Under the pieces are notes generated by a model. It did not search any database and had not been told where the DNA came from. It worked only from the letters and a program-made list of their open reading frames with translations. A program made the position numbers and the translations under genes. From positions 27,210,609 through 27,274,608 of the forward strand of contig NC_134100.1 of the NCBI RefSeq assembly GCF_000715075.1: 64,000 nt of DNA. Direction: 5' to 3'. This DNA is from Nicotiana tabacum. Taxonomy: Eukaryota; Streptophyta; Magnoliopsida; Solanales; Solanaceae. This document shows positions 28,773 through 42,528 of this stretch, one piece after another (position 1 is the stretch's first letter; each line of letters begins with the position of its first letter).

Positions 28773-29180
28773 TGTCACGATCCCAAAACCAACCCGGTCG
28801 TGATGGTGCCTATCATGGAACTAGGCCCGCCGACACATTCCCAAAACAGTTCAACATTTCATTAAAAACTTAATAACAACCTTTTTCAACTGAAATTCCA
28901 TATAAGATATAAAATCGAAAATCAAAATGCGGAAAATAAAAGTCCGACCACGGGTATCACTAAGTCATGAGCAATATTACAATTTTTCCGAAACATAACA
29001 AGACCAAAATAGTCTGAAAGTAGCCAAAATATACTAGAAGGAAGATAAAGAAGGAAAAAGGCGGGACTGCAAACGTCAGACAACTATCTTGCTATCTCCG
29101 ATGAAATTCGCGTCCGGAATAGTCAACAGGAACCTAAAATAGCTAGATCTGCACACTTTGCACAAGAATTGTGGGAGGAG
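28773..29180. mobile_element. LTR-type retroelement end inserted in the GRF pseudogene
   Basis: Begins TGTCACGATCCCAAAACC, a start shared by a family common in Solanaceae (recalled), exactly where the GRF homology stops. The right border is not defined and no target duplication was found, so it is a fragment or an old insertion. This family differs from the TGTCACACCTCC family at 49928. Confidence 0.5.
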
Positions 29181-30540
29181 TATGTGCTTAAGGCGGTGGG
29201 CCCATATCAAGTGTTAATTCGCGTGCTTGAGGCATAAGCTTCCAAAGACATGAGTCCACACATAAATTCAAGAACATCAGAAGAGTGTTTCCATTATTCA
29301 AGACATGAGTCCATTTTTTACTGATTGAAAAAGAGAAAGATTCAAAAATGATAAATTCATCAATTTTACCTTTTGAATCATTCATTCTCTGAACTATGTT
29401 GGAAGTCTTGATTTCTAGAATTTTAAAGCAATCGAGATTTTTTAACTTATATAAATTATTTACTTATTTGAATATTGTAACATGACCATAATTCTTTTTA
29501 TATCATAAAATAACTATAATTCATTTGATACTATCTTTAAATTCTTTAATTATCTGCTCAAATAATATTTTTCACTTTATTAAGTCTTTTATAGTATTTT
29601 AAAATAATACTTAACTATCAAAACAAATAACAAACAAATAATTAAGAATACAGAAGAGAACGATAGAGGGAGGTAGAGAAAGAAATAAGACAATCAGATA
29701 AGTCATATTTTTTCATTTATCGAGCCAACTAAATAGGATTAAATATTCATTATTTGTAGGAATTTATATTTATATATTTATTTTATAATACAAACATATT
29801 ATTTAATAATATTTACGCAATTTTTTAAAAAGTTCTATACTCGCTACATAGGTACACGCGCAAAGAGCGTACTGTAAGATTAATCCAGTTAAAAGTTTAT
29901 AAAGCTTAGTTGTCAAGAATTATTGAAATTAGATAGTAAAACGTACAAGTATTAATCTTCTAGTTTCAAAATTGAACAGGCGAATTATTTCTTTTAGCAC
30001 TCGTTTTTTATCTTATAGTTAGCTTTCTCTTTCTATATAAGTTATGAACATTTATATGTATTTAATTTTAGTTGGTGCTATTCTTGACTTTTGAACAACC
30101 TAAGGTTGTAATTTAGGAAAAGGAGAGACACTTCAGAGATATTTGTCCAGATATCTCAACATACAAGATAATGAACCTTCCATAGTATTGTCACATTACC
30201 ATACCATAAAATATTTTCCAAAGGGAAAAAGACTTCCCTCACGTTCCTTATAATTATATTAACTTTTAATTGAATTCATATTACATGCTAATAATTTTAT
30301 ATTATATTATTAATTTTTAAGACTCAAATCCTTTATCATAGCACTCTTCGATTTGCTAATATTATTATTATTCTTTGACGCACCTGATTAATAATAAATT
30401 AAATATTTGTACAATTGCTAACAAGAACGTGGGACCTTTGATTTTTTTCTTGGTTGGTAATTAAGTATTTTTATTTAGAGAAATTTTCATAAAGTACTAT
30501 CTTTTAGTGGTAATTAGCTATTTATAGATACCATTTGCTA
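29181..30540. other. AT-rich intergenic region, nothing recognised
   Basis: No coding signal or clear repeat. Composition is like that of 24-28 kb. Confidence 0.45.
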
Positions 30541-31200
30541 TGTTACGGATTGCAGATACGTTTTCTGTTGTTATAAGATGTATTAGATATATTTAAGCTA
30601 TTGTATTCATGAAAACAATAGCAAAAATAGGCGTGAATCAGGGAAGTCCAGCTAATTAGTTGTTGTATTCGAGTGTATTCGACTGTATTCATGGCATGAA
30701 ACATGAGATTACAGGTGGACAGATTATTGTATTCAATTGTATTTACGGCGTGAAACATGGGATTACACTGTTTTTAAATGGAAAGTGAATCAATTAACAT
30801 AATAGACTCCTAATATAACTCAATAAACTCAATTATAACACACAAATTTTGTATTTTCAATTATAAAAAAGATTCTCAACCGAAAAATACCCCTAAAATA
30901 TAGCAATCTTCAGAGAATTATATAATACATCTGAATATATAAATTATATTAATTAAAAAAACATATGAATACATTCATAGCATATAGCGAGACAGTGAAT
31001 ACAATGAAATACATAGAATATAGCGGAATACATTGAAATACAATGAAAAAAAGAAGACAGTGAATACAATGAAATACAAGGAATACAGCGAGATACATTG
31101 AATTACAATGAAAAAAAGACAGTGAATACAATGAAATACATGAAAATACAGCGTGATACGTTGAAAATACATTAAAATACAGCGTGATACGTTGACAGAG
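30541..31200. repeat. Degenerate tandem repeat rich in GAATACA / TGTATTC
   Basis: From about 30963 a unit of roughly 60-65 bp containing GACAGTGAATACAATGAAATAC, ACAGCGAGATACATTGAA and TACAATGAAAAAAAG recurs three to four times. Two related blocks in the opposite sense (GTGTATTCATGGC(A)TGAAACATG) lie at 30660-30770. Open frames on the minus strand are by-products of the repeat. Confidence 0.75.
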
Positions 31201-32943
31201 TAAACGTCAAAAATCTGATGTGTTTACTTAGTTAAGAAGAAGAGATGATTGATTGAGAAAATCCATTTACAGTTAACAACTCCACCTACCAATCTCCAAA
31301 AATAAACAACAAAACGCCGTCGTTTTAACCTTCTCTGGTCACTGTTACAGTGGAAAACGGTTACGTGCAATTGCCAACTGGCTTGTTGAATAAACTCATT
31401 AAACAAAGTCTCTGTTTGAAAAGCTGAATTTTTCAACTGTTTGGTGGAAGCAAAAATCTGAAATAGCCGATCCTAACTAATTTTGAATTGAGGTTTAGTT
31501 TGTTTGTAGGAGCAGAAAAGGCTGAAACTTTGTAGGGTTTAAGCAATTGGGGCTGGCAGAAAAAAAAGGATAGAATTCAAATTGGGAACTTAGGGATTGT
31601 TGTAACCGTGATCAAAAGACCTTTCTTGCTACCATTGGTGTCTTCACCGTCGTCATTCTTGTCGTATGTCTCTCTTTCTATACGTTTTTTTTTTGGGTTT
31701 GTTACGGGGAAGAAAATGACATGTATTAAAGTAGAGAAAGAAAGAAAATAGTATAACTAAATATCGTATTTAGTGGTTTAGGGGTAGGACTCATAGGAGG
31801 TAACCAAAATTAGATATTTTGCTATAAACATTAAAATGTATTTATAAAATATAATTTTTTTAAAATTGTATTTATTTAAAAACCCGGCCCCTTCAGCTTT
31901 AGGACGTGGGATCTTTAAACCTAGTGGTATCTTAATTATTAAGTCTTACTATAGAAAGGTGAAAGTTCGTATATGATAAAGGAACAGATGGCATACGGAC
32001 CACCAAGGCTTACATTGATAACAGTAATATTGCTCCTTTAGTTCTTGGAAGACATTTTTTAAATCAGTGACCTAATACCGTTGGGAAGGTTGCATTTCCA
32101 GTAGAAAATAATTGATAATTAAGCACCTTAAACCAAGGGAAAATGAAGAGTAAAGATTTAAAGAAGCAGCTATTACTGGGGGGGATCTGTTTTATGGCTT
32201 ATTGTAAACATTTATTTAGGTTTATGGACTTTCTCATAGCAGATCAATTGGTAAAATGTAAGAGAATTGGTGCATAACAATGTTCTAAAAGGAGAGCGAG
32301 TGAGATGATGAGAAAGATAGGCTTTTTTTTTCTCTGTACTACTAAGAGAGATTGAACCTGCAAGTGCTAACCTAATAGAAAAAAACTTTTTCCGATGCGT
32401 GTAATAGAGAATAGACATACTTTGCTTATTTGAATCTGCATTGGGATGAGAGTTTTACTTGATAGCGCTGAGGCATAAATCCCGCGGCATAAAAATAAAA
32501 ATAAATGTAAAATTACAGAAAATTCAAGAAAATTATAAATAGTAATGAATATATACATAAAGCTAACATGTGCACGAACATTACAAAAGAAATTTATTTT
32601 CATACTTGAAAAAGTGAAAGAAAAAAAGATGCATTACATCTACAATATGTGGTTAAATTATACTAGTTTCTAATGATTCTCAAAGAATTAAAATGATAAT
32701 AATAAAATTATTGTTCGAAAACCTAAAACTAGAAAAAAAAATTAAAAAGAAAACAAAAAAGAGAGCAAGAAAAAACTTGAAGAAAATGAAGCATGAAGTA
32801 GGAACCTACAGACGAGATGCGTAGGACAAAGCTAATTAGCGCCGGAGAGAAAAGTTTTTACTTTGCAACTTCAACTTTGAAAACAAAAAAGCCTAAGAAA
32901 TTAAATGACTATGAAATTAGAGTTAACAATCAAAAAGGCCTCG

Positions 32944-32977
<34 letters not shown>

Positions 32978-33133
32978 GTCCAAATTTGGACGACCACAAC
33001 TGCTGATGAGTACGACAAGCGACGAGATCTTCAGAGATTTCTCGTCGTCTGTGGAGATTTCTATAGCTGAGATTTTAGTTTTGTCTAGTTCTTTGAAAGA
33101 AATAATCTCTTCTTAGCCTCGCAAAGGCCAACA
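31201..33133. other. Intergenic; possible 5' leader of the Tat-type element at its right end
   Basis: No gene recognised. A (TA)n microsatellite lies at 32947-32975. The last ~130 bp before the gag ATG are GC-richer, may be leader sequence of the gypsy element, and end in CGCAAAGGCCAACA. No 5' LTR or PBS was found, so the element seems 5'-truncated. Confidence 0.4.
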
Positions 33134-34826
33134 ATGACAGGAAAGGGAGAAGCAAGATTAAAGGCAATAGTAGGTGTCGCGAACAACCTTCTGGACTCCC
33201 TCAACGAAGCAGGCAGGGAAGACAATGAAAACGCAACGCCAAGTGCTACACCTGAGGGAGATATCTCACCCCTCCCGCGCGAAGGTGTGACTGTCTCGCG
33301 CGAGAGGGAAACCTCAACATCCGCAGTAGGAGAAGCACCACCAGCTGTGAAAAGACTATTAGAAGAGTGGTTAAAAAATACCTTGAGCAACATACTCGAC
33401 AAACCCACTCAAAGGGATATCGGAGGCACAATACCCGCAGAAACCGCAACTATCGTCGATGAGCCAGAAACTCCACGCACAGGTAACACTCATATTGTCA
33501 TTGATGCAGGTAACGATGCACTTGCGGCCATCTTAAAAAAATGGAAGAGATGGAGAACGAGAACAAAATGCTCCGCGATCAGATGAAGGAGCATCACGAA
33601 AGGGTCGATAAAATACCAGGCGCTCTGAAGCTGCTACCAAAACGTGATATAGGCCGGTTTATCGAACAACCATACAGTGAAGGGGCGACTCCCCAATCTA
33701 TTCCGAAAATCTTTAAAATGCCGCCATATTTTAAAATATATGATGGCACCACGGACCCGGAAGATCACTTAATCCACTACGTCACCGCAGTAAAAGGCAA
33801 CGATCTATCGAAAGAACAGGTGCCATTGGTGCTGCTGAAAAAGTTTGGCGAAACTCTGACAGGGGGAGCGCTGACATGGTATTCCCAACTACTAGCACGA
33901 TCGATATCAACGTTCGAAGAAATGACAGACAAATTTGTTACCGCTGAAGCAGGAGCGAAAAAGGTAGAGGCTAGGGTAAATGACATCTTCGCCATCAAGC
34001 AGATGACATGCGAGGGACTTCGGAATTTCCTAGACCGATTCAACAGGGTAAGAATGAGCCTACCAAACGTATCATAAGGGATGGCGGTAGAGTCCTTCCA
34101 AAATGGGTTAAATAGAAACGGGTCAAAAGCAACCAAAAAGCTGCTAAGTAGACTCATGAAATACCCCCCACCACGTGGGAAGAAATCCATAATACCTATT
34201 GTGCCAAAGTAAGAGCAGATGAGGATGACCTAAATGGCCCGATTCAGCGGCTAACATCGGTTCAAACCGAAACAAGGAGAGATCGCCCTAACTATGGTTG
34301 AAGGGACCAACTGTCCCGCTTCAATCGAGAAAGGCATCAGCCCTATATCCGAACATCTAACCCACCTCCGTCGTGACACGCAGATGCCACGCCTCAACAT
34401 ACCGCGTCATCTCGAAGCGAAAGAGGTATGCCTCCATTGTTGTCTGCCTATAACTTTTGTGTTTCTCCTTCAGAAATAGTGTATGCGCTAGAAAAGTTCG
34501 GCACCAAGGTGCAGTGTCCGCAAAAGATGAAGTCAGATCCGAGCACTTAGAGGTCGAACGTTCTATGTGAATTCCACCAGGAAAGAGGACACAAAACCAA
34601 AGACTGCATAGGTTTGCGATAGGAAGTGGTAAGAATGAAGAATCAAGGATACCTGAAGAATTACTGAGCGATCGAGGACGGGCTAACTTCGCCCGCAGAC
34701 GCGATCAACCTCAAGGACCCCCAAAACCACCTTCACCAGCTCGCACCATACAGATGATCATTGGCGGCGGCGACGATTCGTTAATCAACCATGTGAAATT
34801 CACCACCACACACAAACTCAAGCGGA
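33134..34826 (+). pseudogene. Decayed Tat-lineage Ty3/gypsy gag
   Basis: ATG at 33134 (MTGKGEARLKAIV). A frameshift near 33540 moves the frame to MEEMENENKMLRDQ. The gag core follows: IPKIFKMPPYFKIYDGTTD, PEDHLIHYV, GETLTGGALTWYSQL, DKFVTAEAGAKK, IFAIKQ. A TAA at about 34075 and several later stops interrupt it. A zinc-knuckle remnant CEFHQERGHKTKDC lies near 34567. Gag would form the particle that packages element RNA. The coding sequence is cut at 34831 by the Tekay-type element and continues at 45440 with protease. The motif layout suits the Tat lineage. It is dead through many lesions. Confidence 0.82.
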
Positions 34827-34831
34827 CAGTC
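34827..34831. repeat. Target duplication CAGTC of the Tekay-type element (left copy)
   Basis: CAGTC lies directly before the LTR start and is repeated at 45435-45439. Confidence 0.95.
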
Positions 34832-37497
34832 TGTTACAACCCATATCCGCATGTGTTAGTTCATGCCATATATTAGTTAACATAAATCCAAGAAGGAATT
34901 ATCTTTGAGATGATAAGAAGTCAATCCTATTGGTCTTAAGTGATACAAGAGTGTATAAGGGTGATTAACCAGTATTAGAAGTTAAACGAATCAAGGATGT
35001 TGTAACTCATATTTTCAGGTAATCTAGCGGTGCTTAATACACTCAAGAGGTCATTTATTAAGGTATTTTAATCATATAATATCTGTATCATAAGTCTTGA
35101 AGTCAAACGAGTTATGAAACAAAAGTCGACAAAAGTTGTCGCAACTTAGGTTCATAATTTTACTTAAACATTAGGTCAAATGTTTCTAATCTTTTCTCAT
35201 AATTTACAAGGAATTACGGGGTTATATATACCCACAAAATTAAAGATCTATGAGTCTAGTTTCCAACGCATTAAACCGTTCATCGATACGATCTCGGAGT
35301 AGAGAGATATTCGCGTTTTTGCGAGACTGCGCCAAGCACCTCTCTATGGGGCCCACTAAGTCGGTTTAAGATATTTGGACCTATATAGGATGACTACAAC
35401 CCGTTTTAAGTCATTTCTTTTCACTATTTTCAGACCTTAGAACCCTAGGAACATCCTCTCAAGGTTCTCTCAAGATTCAAGACCCAAACAAAGGGCAAAC
35501 AACACAAATCAAGTGTCGGGAATTCCGTGGCGCTAGTAAGTCTCTTGTTCTTCTTGTTGTTGCTCATTTTTGTGTCGTTCCAGCCCGTGTGGGAGGTTGT
35601 TTTAAAGGGTTTATGTTCTGTAAATACTCCCTCATGTTCTTAATATCAATCCTAGGTGATTTCAAGCCTTCTAAAGTGATTCTAGTGCCGAAAAACACTA
35701 ATTGATCGCTAGTTTCGTTTTTTTGTTGTGTGGCAGCATTGGAGGGATATTTCATGGAAATTTAAGGTCAAATTGGAGTTGTTCTTTATGTATAAAGGTA
35801 AGGAACCTCTTGCTCTATATGTATTTAAGATTATCCAAGTTGCGGCTAAGCCATTGAAGCTAGAACTTGTGAGATATATATCGAAAGGTTTGGTAGTAAT
35901 GTTATTGTTTTGTGGACTGTTTTGCGTTGTTGTTGGGCTGCGTATTTTACTACTATATTGTGGAGTTTTGGAGGAGGAAGGGTGTGGGGAAACACCATAT
36001 ATATGTAGGGTTATGGGCTGATAGTTATTCGTAACATTTCCAGATTGTTTGACACGACTACGGTGGTCGTCGTATGTATGGAGTGATTAGGCTGTGTGTG
36101 GACTATATTGGGAGGCTCAATATGTTTATTATTGATGTTGTTTGGGCTGTTTGGTGACTATTTTGAATGGTGTGAGTTCATATATATAGGGGAGGTGCTG
36201 TCCGTTTCATCGTAAAATAGGTTGTGGTCGATACATAATAGTTATGACGCTTAAATGATAACGATAGTATCGTTTCTCTTATTGTAGACTAAGGAGTTTT
36301 GACAATTTCATAGCTTGAGATTGGGGAAGTATATACAAGGTATGTGAGGCTATCCCTTTCCTTCTTTTGCACGACTCCGATTGCACATAATGTAATGAAC
36401 GATCTTCCAAGATACTCTACTCTTAGAAGCTAGCAGTACTTACATTATTTTCCCTCTTATGGAACGATTGATGTTAATGTTGCTTCTCTTAGTCTTATGT
36501 TATCAATGTTGTTGGTACTTCCTGATTCTTATAAGGTTCATAGTGAAGAGTTAGTCCTAATAACGTGTACAAAGGATACCGACCTTACGTCACTCCGAAA
36601 GGTTTAGAATGTGATTCCATGAGTCGAGCATGCATTATATATATGTATCTATTTTACTCTACCGAGCCACGCTATAGTTGGCCGGGTACGGCACCTATTG
36701 TGCAACCACTGATCAGTTGGGTTTTACCGAGCTCCACGTGGCCGGGTACGATTCTACCGAGCCTATTATGGCCGGGTACGATATGATGATGATGATGCCC
36801 ACAGAGGCGAATGCTTTAAAGGTTTATGTATTTATACATATGTATCATGCATTTCATGTAAGTAGCCCTTAGAGGTACTAAGATGTTACAGGTGGTATAT
36901 TCTTTATCCTTGCTTACATTACTGATCGTATTTATGGTTCCTTGCCTTACATACTCAGTACTTTATTCGTACTGACGTCCTTTTATTTGTGGACGATGCA
37001 TGTCGTGCTGCAGGTCCTGATAGACAGACAGGTGCAGCTCCCCCACCACAGTAGACTGTCCAGTTCAGCGGTGATTGGCGAGATCCCTTCTCCGGACTTG
37101 CCTTGGTCTTGGTATGCAATTTTTGTTATAGACATTATGGGTATGTCGGGGCCCTGTTCCGGCTATGTTGCAACACTTAGGTTCTTTTAGAGGCTCATAG
37201 ACAGGTGTCGGCTCATGTATAGTTTGGTATGCCTTGTCGGCTAGTTTTTGTTGTATAGTCTTTCATAGTAGCGTGGTAGCTCATACCTTATATGTAGTTT
37301 CTTGATTGTCTGGTCATCCCCTGCTATGTATATTCATGCCATCATATTTTATTGCTGGTTGTCCATGATCTAGGTCTACCATTTATATTGATCTCGTCAG
37401 CCTTAAAAGATAATACTGAAGGTTAGATGAAATGTACGTTGGTGCTCGGCAAGTGTGGTCGGGTGCTAGTCATGGCCCTTCAGTTTGGGTCATGACA
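34832..37497 (+). repeat. 5' LTR of the Tekay-type element
   Basis: 2,666 bp, TG...CA ends. Contains three short repeats of GGCCGGGTACG within ACCGAGC...-type units near 36660-36780. Minor open frames inside are duplicated in the 3' LTR and are not genes. Confidence 0.95.
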
Positions 37498-37501
37498 AAC
37501 T

Positions 37502-37513
37502 TGGTATCAGAGC
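37502..37513 (+). other. Primer-binding site (tRNA-iMet type)
   Basis: TGGTATCAGAGC, four bases after the 5' LTR end. Confidence 0.95.
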
Positions 37514-37701
37514 AAGTCTGTCCTAGGGGTTGTCTATGAGCCGTGTCTAGTAGAGTCTTGATTATGGATGTGTAGCGCGCCACATTTATAATCAGGAGGC
37601 TACATGACATCTAGGGTTGTTACCTTCTTCCTGAATCTAGATCGTGCGTAGAGTTGAGTCGTAAGTATTCGTCTCTAATATTCACCTTGTTTTTTTCAGT
37701 G

Positions 37702-40700
37702 ATGCCTTCGACTAGGAAGCAAACGATTAGTAGACGGCTTGATACAACAGCGGGAGAGGGTACCAGTCAGGTGCCCCAAGTCAGAGCAGGACAAAGTGAG
37801 GCTCAAAGTGAGATGCCCTCTCATACCTCATCTACTCCATCTCCTCCAGAGGATATTAGAAGGCACCTAGCGCCTCCAGTTCCTCCGTCTGGCACTCCAG
37901 ACCAGGATATGCAGAGTGCTTTGCAGTTATTGACTAGCTTGGTAGCTGCTCAGGCTCAGAGGCAGAATACAGGTGCTGCTGAGAAACTAGTTAGTACAAG
38001 AGTTCGTGATTTTATTAATTTAGACCCTCTACTGTTTACCGGATCAGACCCCAAGGAGGAACCACAGACTTTTATTGACCAAGTTCATCGTACACTTTGG
38101 GTTATGCATATTAGTGATACAGAGGCAGTAGAGTTGGCTTCTTATCGTTTACGGGATTTAGCGGTTCTCTGGTATGATAGTTGGGAGAGATCCAGGGGTC
38201 CGAACCCTCCTCCAGCTGTGTGGAAGGAATTTTCTAAGGCCTTTCTTCGTCACTACTTGTCAGTTGAGATACGACGAGCTAGAGCTGATAAGTTCTTGAA
38301 CCTTAGACAAGGTAATATGAGTGTGCGAGAGTACAATATGCAGTTTGATTCTTTGGCAAGGTATGCTCCCCATATGGTGGCCAAGATGAGTGATAGGGTG
38401 CATATGTTCGTGAATGCGTTGGGACCACATCTAATAAATGAGTGTACGACAGCCTCCTTGGTGGAGGGCATGGATATTTCCCGTATTCAACCTTATGCCC
38501 AGACCCTAGAGGATCGTAAGCGCCAGCAGAGGGCAGTTAGGGAGCAGGATAGAGGCCAGCATAAGAGGGCGAGATTTGCAGGGTATTCTGATGACTTCAG
38601 AGGCCGCATCAGGCCACAGTTTTCGAGGAGTTCGGCGCCACCTGTAGCTAGTGCTCCTCCACAGTTTTAGAGGCCTCCATATGATCGATCCTATTCTGGT
38701 CTAGGTCAGAGTTCGCGGGCATCTGGCTCGCAACATCACAGGGATACTAGTCAGATGAGACCCCCAACACCACATTGTGATCAGTGCGGCAATGCCCACT
38801 TTGGACTGTGTCATCGAGGTTCTGATGCATGCTATTCGTGCGGGCAGCCTGGCCATATGATGTGGGATTGTCCTAATAGAGGAGGTGATGGTATGGCTCA
38901 GCCGACTGGATCTGTGTCTGGTTCTTCCTCATCAGTTCGACCTCCAGCACGGGGTTTTCAGCAGTCGACAAGTCGTGGTAGGGGTAGAGGTGCAGTGCCG
39001 AGTTCGAGTGGTGCTCAAAATCGAACCTATGCTCTAGTAGGTCGATAGGATCTCGAGTCGTCTCCAGATGTTGTTACAGGTATTATATCTGTGTTTTCTT
39101 ATGATGTATATGCGCTGATTGATCCAGGATCTACATTATCATATGTTACACCCTTTGTGGCTAATAAGTTTGGCATTGAACCTGAATTGATAAGTAAACC
39201 CCTCGCGGTATCTACTCCGATAGGAGATTCTGTGATTGCTAGAAGGGTATACAGAGGTTGCACTGTGATGATTTGTAGTCGTCAAACCTCGGCAAATTTA
39301 TTTGAGTTAGAAATGGTTGATTTTGATGTGATAATGGGAATGGACTGGTTGGCCTCATGCTATGCAAATGTTGACTGTCGTACGAAGATGGTTAGGTTCC
39401 AATTTCCGGGTGAACCCATCATTGAATGGAAAGGGAATATTGCTACACCGAAAGGTAGGTTTATTTCCTATCTTAAGGCAAGGAAAATGATCTCAAAAGG
39501 TTACATTTATTATCTCGTTCGCGTTAGGGATGTGGAGGCGAAACCGCCTACTTTACAATCAATCCCTGTGGTCAACGAATTCCCAGAGGTTTTCCCAGAT
39601 GAACTCCCAGGCCTTCCTCCTGAAAGGGAGATTGAGTTTAGCATTGATGTGTTACCTGACACTCAACCGATCTCTATTCCTCCATACAGAATGGCCCCGA
39701 CAGAGTTGCGAGAGTTGAAGGTGCAGTTGAAGGACTTGCTGGATAAGGGCTTTATTAGGCCTAGCACTTCACCTTGGGGTGCACCAGTCCTATTCGTGCG
39801 GAAGAAAGACGGGTCGTTACGGATGTGTATCGACTATCGACAGTTGAATAAGTCTACTATAAAGAACAAGTATCCACTTCCAAGAATTGATGACCTTTTT
39901 GACCAACTCCAGGGTGCCAAGTATTTCTGTAAGATTGATTTACGTTCAGGGTATCATCAGGTGAGGGTTAGGGAGAAGGATATTCCAAAGACGGCCTTCC
40001 GGACAAGATATGGGCACTTTGAGTTCTTGGTGATGTCGTTCGGGCTAACAAATGCCCCAGCAGCTTTTATGGATCTCATGAATACTATATTCAGGCCCTA
40101 TCTTGATGTGTTCGTGATTGTATTCATTGATGACATTCTAGTGTATTCTCGTTCGGAGGCGGAACATACGGGCCACTTGCGGATAGTATTACAGACGCTT
40201 CAGGATCGTAAGTTATATGCTAAGCTCTCCAAATGTGAATTCTGGCTGAACTCAGTAGCATTCCTTGGCCATGTGATATCTGATGAGGGTATTAGTGTCG
40301 ACACTCAGAAGATTGATGCAGTAAAGAATTGGACGAGACCTACAACACCATCAGAAGTCCGCAGCTTCCTAGGACTAGCAGGATATTATAGGCGGTTTGT
40401 AGAAGGATTTTCCTCTATATCATCACCATTGACTAAGTTAACACAAAAAGCTACCAAATTCCAGTGGTCTGACACTTGTGAACGTAGTTTTCAGGAGTTG
40501 AAGAATCGATTGACATCTGCACCAGTGCTCACTCTTCCTGAAGGAACAGAAGATTATGTGGTATATTGTGATGCCTCAGGTATAGGTTTGGGGTGCGTAT
40601 TGATGCAGCGTGGGAATGTGATTGCTTATGCATCAAGACAATTGAAGAAGCATGAAAAGAATTATCCAACCCATGATTTGGAATTGGCTGCAGTAATATA

Positions 40701-42528
40701 TGCTTTGAAGATATGGCGGCACTACTTATACGACGTCCATGTTGACATCTACACAGATCACAAGAGTTTACAATACATCTTCAAGCATAAAGAGTTGAAT
40801 TTGAGGCAGCGTAGGTGGCTTGAATTATTGAAAGACTACGACGTCGAGATATTGTATCATCCCGGTAAAGCCAATGTTGTGGCAGACGCTCTCAGCCGTA
40901 AATCAATGGGAAGCTTAGTACATATTGAGGCAGGTAGATGGGGGTTGATTAAAGAGCTTCATCAGCTAGCCAATATGAGAATCAGATTGTTAGACTCTAA
41001 TGACGGAGGTGTTACTGTACAGAATACATCAGAATCATCTTTGGTAGCCGAGGTAAAAGCACGACAATATGAAGATCCTATCTTAATACGATTAAGAGAA
41101 AGCATTCAACAGTGTAAAAGTATGGCTTTTAGGATCGGAAAAGATGGGGCACTGAGATACCAGAGCCGATTGTGTGTGCCTAATGTGGCAGGGTTGCGAG
41201 AGACGATTATGAATGAGATTCATCAATCCCGATATTCTATCCATCCCAGCTCGACAAAGATGTATCATGATGTCAAGGAGCAATATTGGTGGGATAATAT
41301 AAAGAAGTCTATTGCAGAATTTGTAGCCCAGTGTCCCAATTGTCAACAAGTAAAGATAGAACATCAGAAACCCGGTGGATTGCTTCAAAATATAGAGATT
41401 CCGACCTGGAAGTGGGAGGTGATTAATATGGACTTCATTATTGGATTACCTCGCTCTTATCATAAGTTTGACTCCATCTGGGTGGTAATTGATCGACTTA
41501 CAAAATGTGCCCATTTTCTGCCAGTGAAGACAACTTACGCGGCTGAAGATTATGCAAAGTTGTATATCAAGGAGATTGTTAGGCTTCATGGTGTGCCCAT
41601 ATCTATTATATCAGACCGAGGAGCTCAATTTATGGCTAACTTTTGGAGGTCTTTCCAGAAGGGTTTAGGCACACAGGTAAATCTCAGTACTGCATTTCAT
41701 CCGCAGACTGACGGACAGGCTGAACGTACCATTCAGACACTGGAAGATATGCTACGAGCATGTGTTCTAGATTTTAAGGGGAATTGGGATGATCATCTTC
41801 CACTCATAGAATTCGCCTATAACAATAGCTACCATTCCAGTATTAAAATGGCCCCATACGAGGCACTATACGGGAGGAGATGTAGATCACCAGTTGGATG
41901 GTTCGAAGTCGGTGAAACAGAATTATATGGGCCAGATTTGATTCACCAAGCTATTGAGAAGGTGAAAGTGATACAGGAGCGATTGAGGACGGCACAAAGC
42001 AGGCAAAAATCTTATTCTGATGTCCGACGTCGTGATCTAGAGTTTGAGGTTGGTGATTGGGTTTTCCTGAGGATCTCACCAATGAAGGGTATTATGCGTT
42101 TTGGGAAGAAAGGTAAGCTGAGTCCAAGGTATATCGGGCCGTATAAAATTCTTCGACGGATTGGACAGGTTGCTTATGAGTTAGAATTGCCATCCGAATT
42201 GGAATTTGTCCACCCAGTATTCCATGTATCTATGTTGAGAAAATGTATTGGAGACCCTTCTCGAGTCGTCCCTATCAAATATGTACAAGTTACAGAGGAC
42301 CTATCATATGAAGAAGTGCCAGTGGCGATATTAGATCGGCAAGTCCGCAAGCTGAGAACAAAAGATGTAGCTTCCGTCAAAGTATTGTGGAGGAACAAAA
42401 ATATGGAAGAAATGACATGGGAAGCAGAAGAGGAGATGAAGTCAAAATACCCTTACTTATTCCAGAATGAAGATAACAAGGATGCTGGTGGAAGACAGGA
42501 TACATTGGAAGGTGAAACGGCTCTATGA
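37702..42528 (+). pseudogene. Tekay-type gag-pol polyprotein with two in-frame TAG codons
   Basis: One continuous frame from ATG 37702 to the stop at 42528, broken only by TAG at 38668-38670 and at 39046-39048. Order: gag; zinc knuckle CYSCGQPGHMMWDC (38830-38871); protease [12 protein letters not shown] (about 39110); reverse transcriptase with [13 protein letters not shown] (about 40120); RNase H ([31 protein letters not shown]); integrase with the His-His-Cys-Cys block ending CPNC, then the [18 protein letters not shown] and DGQAERTIQ acidic residues; C-terminal chromodomain (about 42315-42465, [19 protein letters not shown]). Chromodomain and lineage features fit Tekay/Del. Both stops are one C-to-T change from CAG. 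I chose ATG 37702 (MPSTRKQT) over the upstream in-frame extension because that extension lacks gag similarity. Confidence 0.94.

Noticed and set aside
33000..33036. Hammerhead-ribozyme-like CTGATGAG near 33003
   Set aside because: Stem II would have only about two pairs and the required GAAA is GAGA, so the core is not met.
36565..36786. Small tandem GGCCGGGTACG units as a regulatory array
   Set aside because: Only three copies inside an LTR. Could be an enhancer but nothing supports it here.
35564..37190. Frames repeated identically at 43501-45127
   Set aside because: They are within the two LTR copies and have no domain similarity.
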